Shown here one piece after another: positions 1 to 5,055 of a stretch of 5,957 nucleotides of DNA; positions within the stretch are counted from its first letter, which is position 1, and each line of letters starts with the position of its first letter. The notes under the pieces are model-generated. The model was not told the DNA's origin. It saw nothing but the letters and a program-made list of their open reading frames with translations, and ran no database searches. A program made the position numbers and the translations under genes. The stretch spans positions 1 through 5,957 of the forward strand of contig JASHYD010000702.1 in the NCBI GenBank assembly GCA_030043175.1. Reading direction: 5' to 3'. This DNA comes from Xanthobacteraceae bacterium (lineage in GTDB: Bacteria; Pseudomonadota; Alphaproteobacteria; Rhizobiales; Xanthobacteraceae).

Positions 1-1089
1 CCGAAGATAGAGCGTATCGCCCGGCCCTCGAGCCAAATCGCCCACGAGCGTGACCATGCCGTCTTCGCTACTCGCCCTCCACGCGGTCAGGCGGCCATAG
101 GCGTCCGACAGCGAGAGAAGCCCCTGTTTGGCCGCGCGCGCGACGGCGAATCCATCTTCCACCCCGCGCATGATCGCAAGTCGCGCGTGCCACCACGCGT
201 CACCATCAAAATCCCACGCGGGCACCGCGGCGAGCGTTAGGTGACCGCTCGTTGCGTCGCGTCTGAGCGTTCCTTGAAAGTCCATGTCCTTGCAGATCAT
301 TATGCCAGTCTTGTCCGGCAAAGTGAGACCCGCATCACCGGGTGTGAACGTCGATTCGAGTGCTGCGACCAAATGTCGTTTGAAATAGACGGCAGCGCGT
401 GCCTCGACTGCCCTGAGCGCGATTTCAGCATCGGCATCAAATGCGGCGCTAGCGATGGCGTCATTCACCGCGACGCCGATGCGTTCTGGGGCCGTCGCAG
501 GCTCCGTCGGTATCCGCCACCACCCGAATCCCGCATTGAGCGTGAACACCCCGAGCGCGATGGCCGCCCCCGTAGCGCGTTTTGTTTGCAAGCTTGTTGC
601 AAGCCCAGCGGCTACGATCGCGAGCAGGAACGTGACGATCCAAAGGCCGAAAACCGAAGCCATCTGGATGAGATACGGTGCGCCGACCTGCCTATAGGCA
701 GGCGACGCGGACGTCCCTCCCGCGCTGCTGAACGAGGCGACATAATCCCAGATCGTCCACAGCGATGCGAACGCCAGCATGCCGCCCAGCGGTGAAATCC
801 GCCGGGTCACGAGCTGCGCGCCGACAACAGAACCGGCAAAGCCGAGCGCCGGCACTGCGAGCGCGAGGACGTAGGCAGGCATGATCGCGGCGTAAGTGGG
901 CAGGATGTTGCAAGAGCCGAGCGCGTAAGCCAACCAGGACGCCGCAAATGTCACCACTCTGCGCTTTTCCCCGAATGCGAGCCACAGGACGGGAACCGGT
1001 GCGATCCACGCGAGCGGCCACATGTCGCCATGATTGAGCGAAAAATAAAAGCCGACGCCGCTGAGGGCGGTGCAAATCGCGACGATCAT
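1..1089 (-). CDS. Apolipoprotein N-acyltransferase-like membrane nitrilase, partial, lacking the catalytic-Glu segment
   Basis: This frame is open for 363 codons from ATG 1089 and runs off the left edge. Residues 1-180 are mostly hydrophobic, with WPLAWIAPVPVLW at 24-36 typical of Lnt membrane domains. A carbon-nitrogen hydrolase domain begins at RIGVAV (about 203). Visible motifs are YFKRHLV (235-241, with the family's catalytic Lys at 237), ESTFTPG (245-251), ICKDMDF (265-271, nucleophile Cys266), PAWDFDG (290-296) and MRGVEDGF (307-314). Known members transfer an acyl chain to the N-terminal Cys of lipoproteins at the inner membrane. In relatives a Pro-Glu-Lys segment with the third catalytic residue lies between RIGVAV and the Lys motif. 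Here only about 33 residues separate them, against about 68 from catalytic Glu to Lys in E. coli Lnt, so an internal in-frame loss is inferred. No ribosome binding site precedes 1089, the first in-frame ATG, GTG or TTG after an upstream TAA at 1189-1191. It is probably a non-functional remnant or a specialised paralog. Confidence 0.82.
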   Translation of the reverse strand, partial: MIVAICTALSGVGFYFSLNHGDMWPLAWIAPVPVLWLAFGEKRRVVTFAASWLAYALGSCNILPTYAAIMPAYVLALAVPALGFAGSVVGAQLVTRRISPLGGMLAFASLWTIWDYVASFSSAGGTSASPAYRQVGAPYLIQMASVFGLWIVTFLLAIVAAGLATSLQTKRATGAAIALGVFTLNAGFGWWRIPTEPATAPERIGVAVNDAIASAAFDADAEIALRAVEARAAVYFKRHLVAALESTFTPGDAGLTLPDKTGIMICKDMDFQGTLRRDATSGHLTLAAVPAWDFDGDAWWHARLAIMRGVEDGFAVARAAKQGLLSLSDAYGRLTAWRASSEDGMVTLVGDLARGPGDTLYLR

Positions 1090-1220
1090 GACTGCCCAAC
1101 GGTGGGAGTTTTCACGAAGCTGACCTGCGCCAGTGCCATCTGTGATAGTCCGCCCGTGATCTGGAGACGCGCACGATGCCCACCGCCTTTACGTTCGGCT
1201 CGGGTTTAATGGATGAGGCC

Positions 1221-1541
1221 TTACTTACGCGAACAAACCTGTCGTCCCTGGAAGCGCTGGTTCTTCTGCTTTCGAAGGCAGATGCAATTTGGTGGGTGGG
1301 TTCTTGTGGTCGAGCAGATATTCAGCCCAAAGACCGGCGTCAGGCCTCCGGGCTGGCGTCGCGGCTTTTCCTCACGTTCCGGGATCCAAAAACCTAAAGA
1401 CACGCGCATTCTATTGGAGCGCCCCAGGATGGGGCCTCGCGTTGTCTAAAGCGGAACGGCAACCTTGCCTGCCGAAAGGCCGGCGGCCACATGGCCCCGT
1501 AGTTCTTCGTCACGTTCCGGGGTCCAATCATTTTGCATCAT
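1221..1541 (-). pseudogene. GcrA-like small helix-turn-helix regulator interrupted by TAG
   Basis: From ATG 1541 (or 1538) the minus strand encodes 31 residues beginning MMQNDWTPERDEELRGHVAA, followed by GLSAGKVAVPL and a TAG at 1446-1448. The same frame continues with TTRGPILGRSNRMRVSLGF and stays open to TAA at 1221. WTxER, the GLSAGKVA turn and TRGPILGRSNR follow the N-terminal DNA-binding pattern of GcrA-type proteins (WTDERV..L..LW..GLSASQIA..LG..TRNAVIGK). The TAG falls where the loop before the recognition helix should continue. GcrA acts with sigma-70 at methylated promoters in Alphaproteobacteria; that role is not claimed for this copy. The second half (WIPEREEKPRRQPGGLTPVFGL onward) is Arg/Lys-rich and unassigned. 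A TGA lies in frame just upstream of the start and no ribosome binding site is seen. It is most likely a pseudogene; a sequencing error at the TAG is possible. Confidence 0.6.
1372..1527. repeat. Pair of 18-bp direct repeats, TCACGTTCCGGGRTCCAA
   Basis: The copies are at 1372-1389 and 1510-1527 and differ at one base, 138 bp apart. Both lie inside the GcrA-like remnant in the same minus-strand frame, and each encodes W-x-PER-(D/E). Weaker similarity extends about 40 bp further into each reading, so this may be an old internal duplication of the W-x-PER segment, not a mobile repeat. Confidence 0.5.
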
Positions 1542-1884
1542 TGGGTCGTCAGTTAATCAGTTAATCCACACCATGGTTGAGCATCGTTCCCGGCCCCATT
1601 TGCCCAGTTTTGCAGCTAACGACGCGACGATAGACCAGCAGCAAGGTGTCGAGGCGTTGGAATCTGATGCGCCGACGGTCGCGTCGTAGCCGCCAAAATG
1701 AAAGGAAATGCGGACCGAAAATCGCCTGCTCGGCTGGCAAACGTCAGCATGACGTGCCGTCATGGCGACAAGGCCCCGCGCCGGCCCTTTGTGAGACTTG
1801 AGATAGTTTAGCACGCGGAGTACACACCAGCGTACGCTGCCGCCCGGCCGCTCAGCCTGTCGGCTTCATTCGGCGGGATGATGT
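1542..1884. other. Gene-poor gap between the solute-binding gene and the GcrA-like remnant
   Basis: I find no convincing gene. An 85-codon minus-strand frame (1557-1814) has a serine/cysteine-rich composition, no recognisable motif and no ribosome binding site. A 37-codon plus frame starting near 1698 is equally unsupported. Two small palindromes are visible: CAGCGTACGCTG (perfect, 1828-1839) and ATGACG-TGC-CGTCAT (1749-1763). Neither is followed by a T-run, so I do not call a terminator for the upstream gene. Confidence 0.5.
1551..1566. repeat. 8-bp tandem duplication AGTTAATC x2
   Basis: Two exact adjacent copies of AGTTAATC lie just upstream of the GcrA-like start codon at 1541. They occupy the stretch where a ribosome binding site would be expected, and none is present. 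Confidence 0.8.
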
Positions 1885-3207
1885 TTACCGATAAATTCGC
1901 TGCAGCTGCCGCTCCGCTATCTTCATGGCGCTTTTCGCATCCTCTCTTCCGGTGCAGTAGTTCGCAAACATGTCGACCAACACAAAATCGGCGAGGGCGC
2001 TTGCCGCTTTCTCGCCGACCGAGCCTAATCCGCCGACTGTGAGTGACCGTTTGGCAGCATCGCGGAATGGGGAGTTCTTGGGGTCTTCAGTCCATACTGG
2101 GTTGTTGTCGTACGCATTGAGTGTGTGGCTGACAAAGCCCTGCGACGCAAGAAGCCATTTGTTGTATTGATCCGCCTCCATAATGAACGCCAAAAGCGCT
2201 TTGCACGCCTGCGGATATTTCGTATACGCCATCGCAAACAGCACGGTTTCGATATGTAGTTCGGTCGCGCGTCCCGCCGGTCCGACAGGCCAGTGAGCGT
2301 GATCCATGTCTTCGGCGATATCCCTCAAGGTTGGGTCCCTCTTCGCCGCGACGTAGATGGAGATGGTGTTGTTTGTCCAATGAACTTCCTTACCGAGGAA
2401 CGCCTTGTTATTCGACGCGTCATTCCATGCGAGGACACCCGGTGCCATTTGAGTGTAGAGCTGCTTGGCGAATACCAGCGCTTTTTCCGTCTCGGCTGAA
2501 TTGATCATCACCTTATCGCTCTCATTCACCATGTTACCGCCATGCGTCCACAGACACCAATACGCCCAATTATTAGCGTCGGCTGTGGCGTGCCCGAGAG
2601 ACATGCCTCCTGGCGCATTGTTAGCCTTCATGGCTTTGGCGTAATCCAGGAATTCGGCAGTTGTCTCGGGAAATCTGGCGTACCCTGCTTTCCGGAGCGA
2701 CGATATCCGATAATTGATAATGGAACCGGCGAAGCTTCTGGGGATTCCGATCCATCTGCTTCCAGCGCCTTTTCCGTAGGAAACCGCGCTGGGTGCCCAA
2801 CCGCCATATTTGTTGCCGAGGTAATTCGCCACATCGGTCAAGTCGAGGCACTTATTCGGAAACAGGTGGGGCAATGAATAAAAGCCCCAAAACAAGTCTG
2901 GGCCGGTGCCGATATTGACCGCAACCGAGGCTTTGGGCTGAACGTCGTCGTTCGACTCACGGATAAGGGTAATTTTGACGCCGGTGGCTCGGGTAAACGC
3001 GTCCAGAGCCGCGGTGAATTCCTCGTCTTCCGCCTGTACAAAATATTTCCAACGCAGAAATGAAAGCTGCGCGCCCCGCTCGGGCTTCCACGGCGCCACC
3101 TGCGCCCATGCACTGGCCCATTCGAGGAGCGCCGGTCCGTTGAGGGCGCCTCCTGCGGCAACCGCAGTAGCACCGTTGACGAGAGTGCGGCGCGTGAACT
3201 TGCTCAT
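1885..3207 (-). CDS. Extracellular solute-binding protein of an ABC importer, family 1 (sugar/UgpB type), Tat-exported
   Basis: This gene encodes 440 residues, the normal size for the SBP_bac_1/COG1653 class, ending IYR at a TAA. Residues 1-35 form a twin-arginine signal: FTRRTLVNG with Arg6-Arg7, an Ala/Gly-rich core and AWA before Gln36 as the likely cleavage site. The mature part shows the two-lobe binding-protein pattern. IGTGPDLFWGF lies at 99-109, RWIGIPRSFAGSIINYR at 151-167, then LRKAGYARFPETTAEFLDYAKAMK at 171-194, the usual Y-N..KAG...P.T..EF..YAK hinge region. Many Trp and Tyr residues (213-223, 261, 277) suit a sugar-type pocket, but the ligand cannot be read from sequence. I chose ATG 3207 because it opens directly into the Tat signal and has GGAGAA 7 nt upstream. 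An in-frame ATG at 3312 with a perfect AAGGAGG would add 35 atypical residues. No permease or ATPase lies within the window on either side, so it is an orphan or the distal gene of an operon broken by decay. Confidence 0.9.
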   Translation of the reverse strand: MSKFTRRTLVNGATAVAAGGALNGPALLEWASAWAQVAPWKPERGAQLSFLRWKYFVQAEDEEFTAALDAFTRATGVKITLIRESNDDVQPKASVAVNIGTGPDLFWGFYSLPHLFPNKCLDLTDVANYLGNKYGGWAPSAVSYGKGAGSRWIGIPRSFAGSIINYRISSLRKAGYARFPETTAEFLDYAKAMKANNAPGGMSLGHATADANNWAYWCLWTHGGNMVNESDKVMINSAETEKALVFAKQLYTQMAPGVLAWNDASNNKAFLGKEVHWTNNTISIYVAAKRDPTLRDIAEDMDHAHWPVGPAGRATELHIETVLFAMAYTKYPQACKALLAFIMEADQYNKWLLASQGFVSHTLNAYDNNPVWTEDPKNSPFRDAAKRSLTVGGLGSVGEKAASALADFVLVDMFANYCTGREDAKSAMKIAERQLQRIYR

Positions 3208-3236
3208 AATGCAATTCTCCGTCTCTTGAATTTCAT
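3204..3236 (-). promoter_or_regulatory. Possible ten-codon leader peptide overlapping the solute-binding gene start (ATGA)
   Basis: ATG 3236 starts a minus-strand frame encoding MKFKRRRIAL, whose TGA (3204-3206) overlaps ATG 3207 as ATGA. GAGGG lies 5 nt upstream of it. This geometry permits translational coupling to the binding-protein gene. The peptide is basic and has no recognised family. It may be a chance frame in a 5' leader. Confidence 0.35.
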
Positions 3237-3317
3237 TCGTTCCCTCTTTTTGTTTTCGACCATCGACGAAAGCAAAAAGTTGCCGCGTTACTCTGCCGAC
3301 ACGCACTGACATGGACG

Positions 3318-3325
3318 CCCTCCTT
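3318..3325 (-). promoter_or_regulatory. Strong Shine-Dalgarno AAGGAGGG for the alternative start at 3312
   Basis: Minus-strand AAGGAGGG lies 5 nt before ATG 3312, and its AGGAGG core leaves 6 nt. It is the best ribosome binding site near the solute-binding gene, better than GGAGAA (3215-3220) before ATG 3207. The frame from 3312 runs without a stop into the Tat signal, adding MSVRVGRVTRQLFAFVDGRK and 15 further residues. Translation may start here, or this may be the start of a former short gene now fused in frame. Confidence 0.6.
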
Positions 3326-3348
3326 CAGCCGGCCGACCTACCCCTATG

Positions 3349-3375
3349 GTTCTCAAGTGCGCTTGATCGCAGAAC
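3349..3375. promoter_or_regulatory. Nested inverted repeat upstream of the solute-binding gene, candidate operator
   Basis: TCAAG-TGCG-CTTGA (3353-3366) is nested within outer arms GTTC (3349-3352) and GAAC (3372-3375). It lies 37-63 bp upstream of ATG 3312, where a regulator site or a 5' mRNA hairpin would sit. I could not find clear -35/-10 boxes around it. The regulator is unknown. Confidence 0.3.
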
Positions 3376-3925
3376 TACTTTTTCCCATTGACGGTGACCA
3401 CAGGATATAGCTCGCCTCAGTCGCGAGCGGCGCTGGTCGGTGATTACATCACGAGCAGGAGCCTGTGCCCGGGCACCGGTCATCTGGTCATCTGGCCGCA
3501 GCGCCTTCTCAACTCCCCTCCCCTTCATAGGCGCGAGGCACGACGTGTGGTGGTATGGAAAGGCAATGAGGTATCTTCGTTATCACTTTACCAACATACC
3601 CGTACCGCAATCACGGCACCCCCTGAGCATAACGGGCAGACGCTCCCGCTGAAACCGCAGCAATACCCCTTCGGGCCCCGTCTCGAGGACTCCTAACAGG
3701 GGCTGGTGCGTTTTGGGCGGGCCACCACCTGGCCAGCGAACCAGCACGAGCCACGTCGATTTGCCCAGTCCCGGAGTCACGGGCCGGTGGGGCACGGACA
3801 AATGAGCTCACCAGAAACCAGACGACGCGCAACCCCCGTATACGGGCGTGAGGTGACCCCGGTGGGTCGACTCGGTTGGATGTCATGGGTGCTGTCGAAT
3901 GTCGGCCCCTGTGAACTCTTTGGCA
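3376..3925. other. Stretch without a supportable gene
   Basis: Frames are open on both strands (for example plus 3388-3696, minus 3583-3801 and minus 3611-3934), but they overlap each other, are rich in Arg/Pro/Ser and show no motif I recognise. The minus frame at 3583-3801 includes PGLGKSTW, which lacks the first Gly of a Walker A motif. The minus frame from the caspase fragment stays open down to 3611 without caspase-like sequence after 3926. This is probably degraded sequence. Confidence 0.45.
3478..3495. repeat. 8-bp tandem duplication GGTCATCT x2
   Basis: Two exact adjacent copies of GGTCATCT (3478-3485 and 3486-3493) are followed by GG, the beginning of a third. No gene can be assigned here, so the consequence is unknown. 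Confidence 0.8.
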
Positions 3926-4063
3926 GCTCGCCACGTCCTGGGCAGTCCAATCGACAAATTTCAGCCTCGGGTCCCTTACCTTATGACCATAGTCACTGAC
4001 GCCGACCGTCAGTACATGCAGCCGGGCCCCGGTGCGTTCGCTGCTCCGGTTGCGGTCTGCACG
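3926..4063 (-). pseudogene. Caspase-like (peptidase C14) protein fragment
   Basis: Forty-six codons read ERTGARLHVLTVGVSDYG, then HKVRDPRLKFVDWTAQDVAS. This matches the first beta strand and following helix of caspase-like domains in alphaproteobacterial proteins (LHVLTVGVSDYG..a..L.LkfAd.DA.DvAsal). The SGHG and catalytic DACRSG-type motifs that should follow are not found in the same frame or obviously in the others. The upstream part is also missing: a TGA (4064-4066) immediately precedes the fragment in frame. The frame is open below 3926 down to 3611, but what it encodes does not resemble the family. It is therefore a remnant with both ends lost. Intact relatives are cysteine peptidases, often joined to repeat domains; no activity is expected here. 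Confidence 0.6.
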
Positions 4064-4147
4064 TCACATAGGTATGGAAACGTGATCGGGATACGCCGAC
4101 GGCGATAACAAGAGCAAAGGCACTGATATCAGAGCAAACCTTTCCAA
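4064..4147 (-). CDS. Possible 27-residue signal-peptide-like protein starting at TTG
   Basis: TTG 4147 is preceded by GGGAGAG (4156-4162) with an 8-nt spacer. The frame encodes MERFALISVPLLLLSPSAYP followed by DHVSIPM and stops at TGA 4064. The Leu-rich core and small residues after it look like an export signal or a short membrane helix. It follows the 32-residue gene by 29 nt in the same orientation, so it could be the last gene of the small-protein operon. After the TGA the same frame runs into the caspase fragment, so it may instead be the cut-off N-terminus of something longer. The TTG start and short length keep confidence low. Confidence 0.25.
   Translation of the reverse strand: MERFALISVPLLLLSPSAYPDHVSIPM
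4111..4138. repeat. Direct repeats AGAGCAAA flanking the palindrome CTGATATCAG
   Basis: AGAGCAAA occurs at 4111-4118 and 4131-4138, with the perfect 10-bp palindrome CTGATATCAG at 4123-4132 partly overlapping the second copy. CAAGAGCA also recurs at 4109, 4180 and 4207. The cluster lies close to the change from GC-rich to AT-rich sequence, so it may mark a junction or a protein-binding site. Confidence 0.4.
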
Positions 4148-4176
4148 GTTGCTTACTCTCCCTTTGTCTCGTGTGT

Positions 4177-4275
4177 CTACAAGAGCAGTCCTTTGATAAT
4201 GGTCATCAAGAGCACTAATCCGGCTCCCATGAGACAGAACTCTAAGCGAGTCAATGCTTGTGCTCTCTCACTCAT
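4177..4275 (-). CDS. 32-residue single-span membrane protein
   Basis: The product is MSERAQALTRLEFCLMGAGL followed by VLLMTIIKGLLL. It has a short polar N-terminus and then one hydrophobic stretch from about residue 13 to the end, broken only by Lys28. The ribosome binding site GGAGAG sits about 6 nt upstream of ATG 4275. It follows the 71-residue gene by 57 nt on the same strand. Size and layout resemble small phage or mobile-element membrane proteins (holin-like or toxin-like), but I recognise no family and assign no function. Confidence 0.5.
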   Translation of the reverse strand: MSERAQALTRLEFCLMGAGLVLLMTIIKGLLL

Positions 4276-4332
4276 TTCATCTCTCCATAAAAATAATCAT
4301 CGGAGTTATCCAGGGGCTCAGTATCGAATTAA

Positions 4333-4548
4333 TTATTTGTTGTCTTCCAACCGTTTAATCCGTTTCCTTAGTTGATCCAGTCGAACACATAGGTAGTCAA
4401 AATAGTCGTTTACATGAGCTACGGTTTCTTGAAGCGTAGCGTCTCCGCTTAGTGGCGGCAGATTTATCGTTACACCATCTTCATTCTGTATCTCGTCGGG
4501 TGTCTCTGGATCACGCGTATAGCCGCTCGGTAAGACAAAGTTCAACAT
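4333..4548 (-). CDS. 71-residue hypothetical protein with a basic coiled-coil-like C-terminus
   Basis: AGAGGGG (4557-4563) lies 8 nt before ATG 4548, a good ribosome binding site, and the start is 15 nt after the stop of the preceding gene. The N-terminal half is acidic and Pro-rich (PSGYTRDPETPDEIQNEDG). A probable amphipathic helix follows from about residue 38 (LQETVAHVNDYFDYLCVRLD), with LDQLRKRIKRLEDNK at the end spaced like a short coiled coil. There is no signal peptide or membrane segment, so it is predicted cytoplasmic. Codon use is more AT-rich than in the flanking genes. I do not recognise the family; an oligomerising accessory protein or phage structural protein would fit the shape. 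Confidence 0.6.
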   Translation of the reverse strand: MLNFVLPSGYTRDPETPDEIQNEDGVTINLPPLSGDATLQETVAHVNDYFDYLCVRLDQLRKRIKRLEDNK

Positions 4549-4563
4549 GATACAGACCCCTCT

Positions 4564-4734
4564 CTAATCGTGGAATGGAAAATGCTCCAGTAGATGATCA
4601 TCCCTCCATTTACGGAGAAGCCTTAGCTCTTGTTCTCTACCAGTTATCATCTGAATCTTATGGATGATATCGATGGCAGCCCATAGCATGAACTCGATTA
4701 GAGCTATGGTAGCTACCAACTCTAAGAGTGTCAT
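4564..4734 (-). CDS. 56-residue single-span membrane protein (61 residues if started at 4749)
   Basis: Residues 1-18 (MTLLELVATIALIEFMLW) form a membrane-spanning or anchor segment, continuing AAIDIIHKIQ. A charged, probably helical tail follows (GREQELRLLRKWRDDHLLEH). The N-in or N-out topology is not determined. I prefer ATG 4734 because AAGGGG (4741-4746) lies 6 nt upstream and because the promoter at 4761-4789 would start transcription only about 5 nt before the other in-frame ATG (4749). MTLLELVATIAL also recalls the start of type IV prepilin N-termini (TLxELxxxIAI), but there is no preceding Gly and no pilin body, so I do not call it a pilin. It is the first gene of the small-protein cluster. 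Function is unknown. Confidence 0.55.
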   Translation of the reverse strand: MTLLELVATIALIEFMLWAAIDIIHKIQMITGREQELRLLRKWRDDHLLEHFPFHD

Positions 4735-4760
4735 GGAGTGCCCCTTCATGTGTTCAGTCC

Positions 4761-4789
4761 ATTCTATATGTCAAGATTAACAATGCCAA
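4761..4789 (-). promoter_or_regulatory. Sigma-70-type promoter of the small-protein cluster
   Basis: On the minus strand the -35 box TTGGCA (4784-4789) and the -10 box TAGAAT (4761-4766) are separated by exactly 17 bp. Each matches five of six consensus bases. Transcription would begin near 4753-4754 and run through the genes at 4734, 4548, 4275 and possibly 4147. Confidence 0.55.
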
Positions 4790-4798
4790 TAGGCAACC

Positions 4799-5044
4799 CT
4801 ACGCGGCAACGTATGCCAGGAAGGCAGCCGCTCGCTCTAGGTCTTTTCTGGGTTTCAGGCATGTCGTTGATAAGAGGCGATCTAGCTCTTTGGGAAAGCG
4901 TCTCTGCCAAGCTTGGGCATCATTGCGGCTTTGTGGCCTAATCCGACATCGGTTATCACTGCATCGGTTACTGGCGCGATGGCTGCAACCACGGCTACGA
5001 TTCTTGCTGGGCTGGGCATGACTGCTTCTCCTCAGCTCTTCCAT
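4799..5044 (-). CDS. Possible 81-residue basic protein overlapping the 45-residue frame
   Basis: ATG 5044 opens a frame ending at TAG 4799. The N-terminal half is Arg/Ser/Cys-rich and looks out of frame. The C-terminal half (AWQRRFPKELDRLLSTTCLK, then PRKDLERAAAFLAYVAA) looks like helical protein. GGAG lies only 3 nt before the ATG. If the 45-residue frame at 4882-5019 is the real one, this may be two broken pieces of one gene. No family is recognised. Confidence 0.2.
   Translation of the reverse strand: MEELRRSSHAQPSKNRSRGCSHRASNRCSDNRCRIRPQSRNDAQAWQRRFPKELDRLLSTTCLKPRKDLERAAAFLAYVAA
4882..5019 (-). CDS. Possible 45-residue hydrophobic small protein
   Basis: GAGGAG (5028-5033) lies 8 nt before ATG 5019, a strong ribosome binding site. 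The product starts MPSPARIVAVVAAIAPVTDA, with an Ala/Val-rich stretch too short and too interrupted for a certain membrane helix, and ends PKLGRDAFPKS. It is wholly embedded, in another frame, in the open frame at 4799-5044. No family is recognised. Confidence 0.3.
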   Translation of the reverse strand: MPSPARIVAVVAAIAPVTDAVITDVGLGHKAAMMPKLGRDAFPKS

Positions 5045-5055
5045 TAACTCCACTG

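Noticed and set aside
241..795. Plus-strand open frame of 184 codons
   Set aside because: It lies antisense to the Lnt-like gene, whose catalytic motifs are clear, and its Arg/Cys/Asp-rich composition is that of a shadow.
692..1099. Minus-strand open frame of 135 codons
   Set aside because: It overlaps the Lnt-like membrane domain in another frame and is Arg/His-rich with no motif.
1176..1449. Overlapping plus-strand frames of 73-78 codons
   Set aside because: They are antisense to the GcrA-like remnant, which has a recognisable pattern; these do not.
1557..1814. Minus-strand frame of 85 codons
   Set aside because: It has no ribosome binding site, no family pattern and unusual Ser/Cys content. 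Noted only as part of the gene-poor gap.
3583..3801. PGLGKSTW read as a possible Walker A motif
   Set aside because: The first Gly of GxxxxGKS/T is missing and no Walker B or ATPase context follows.
4564..4734. Type IV prepilin-like start (TLLELVATIAL)
   Set aside because: There is no Gly before the motif for prepilin peptidase cleavage and no pilin body; the protein is only 56 residues.
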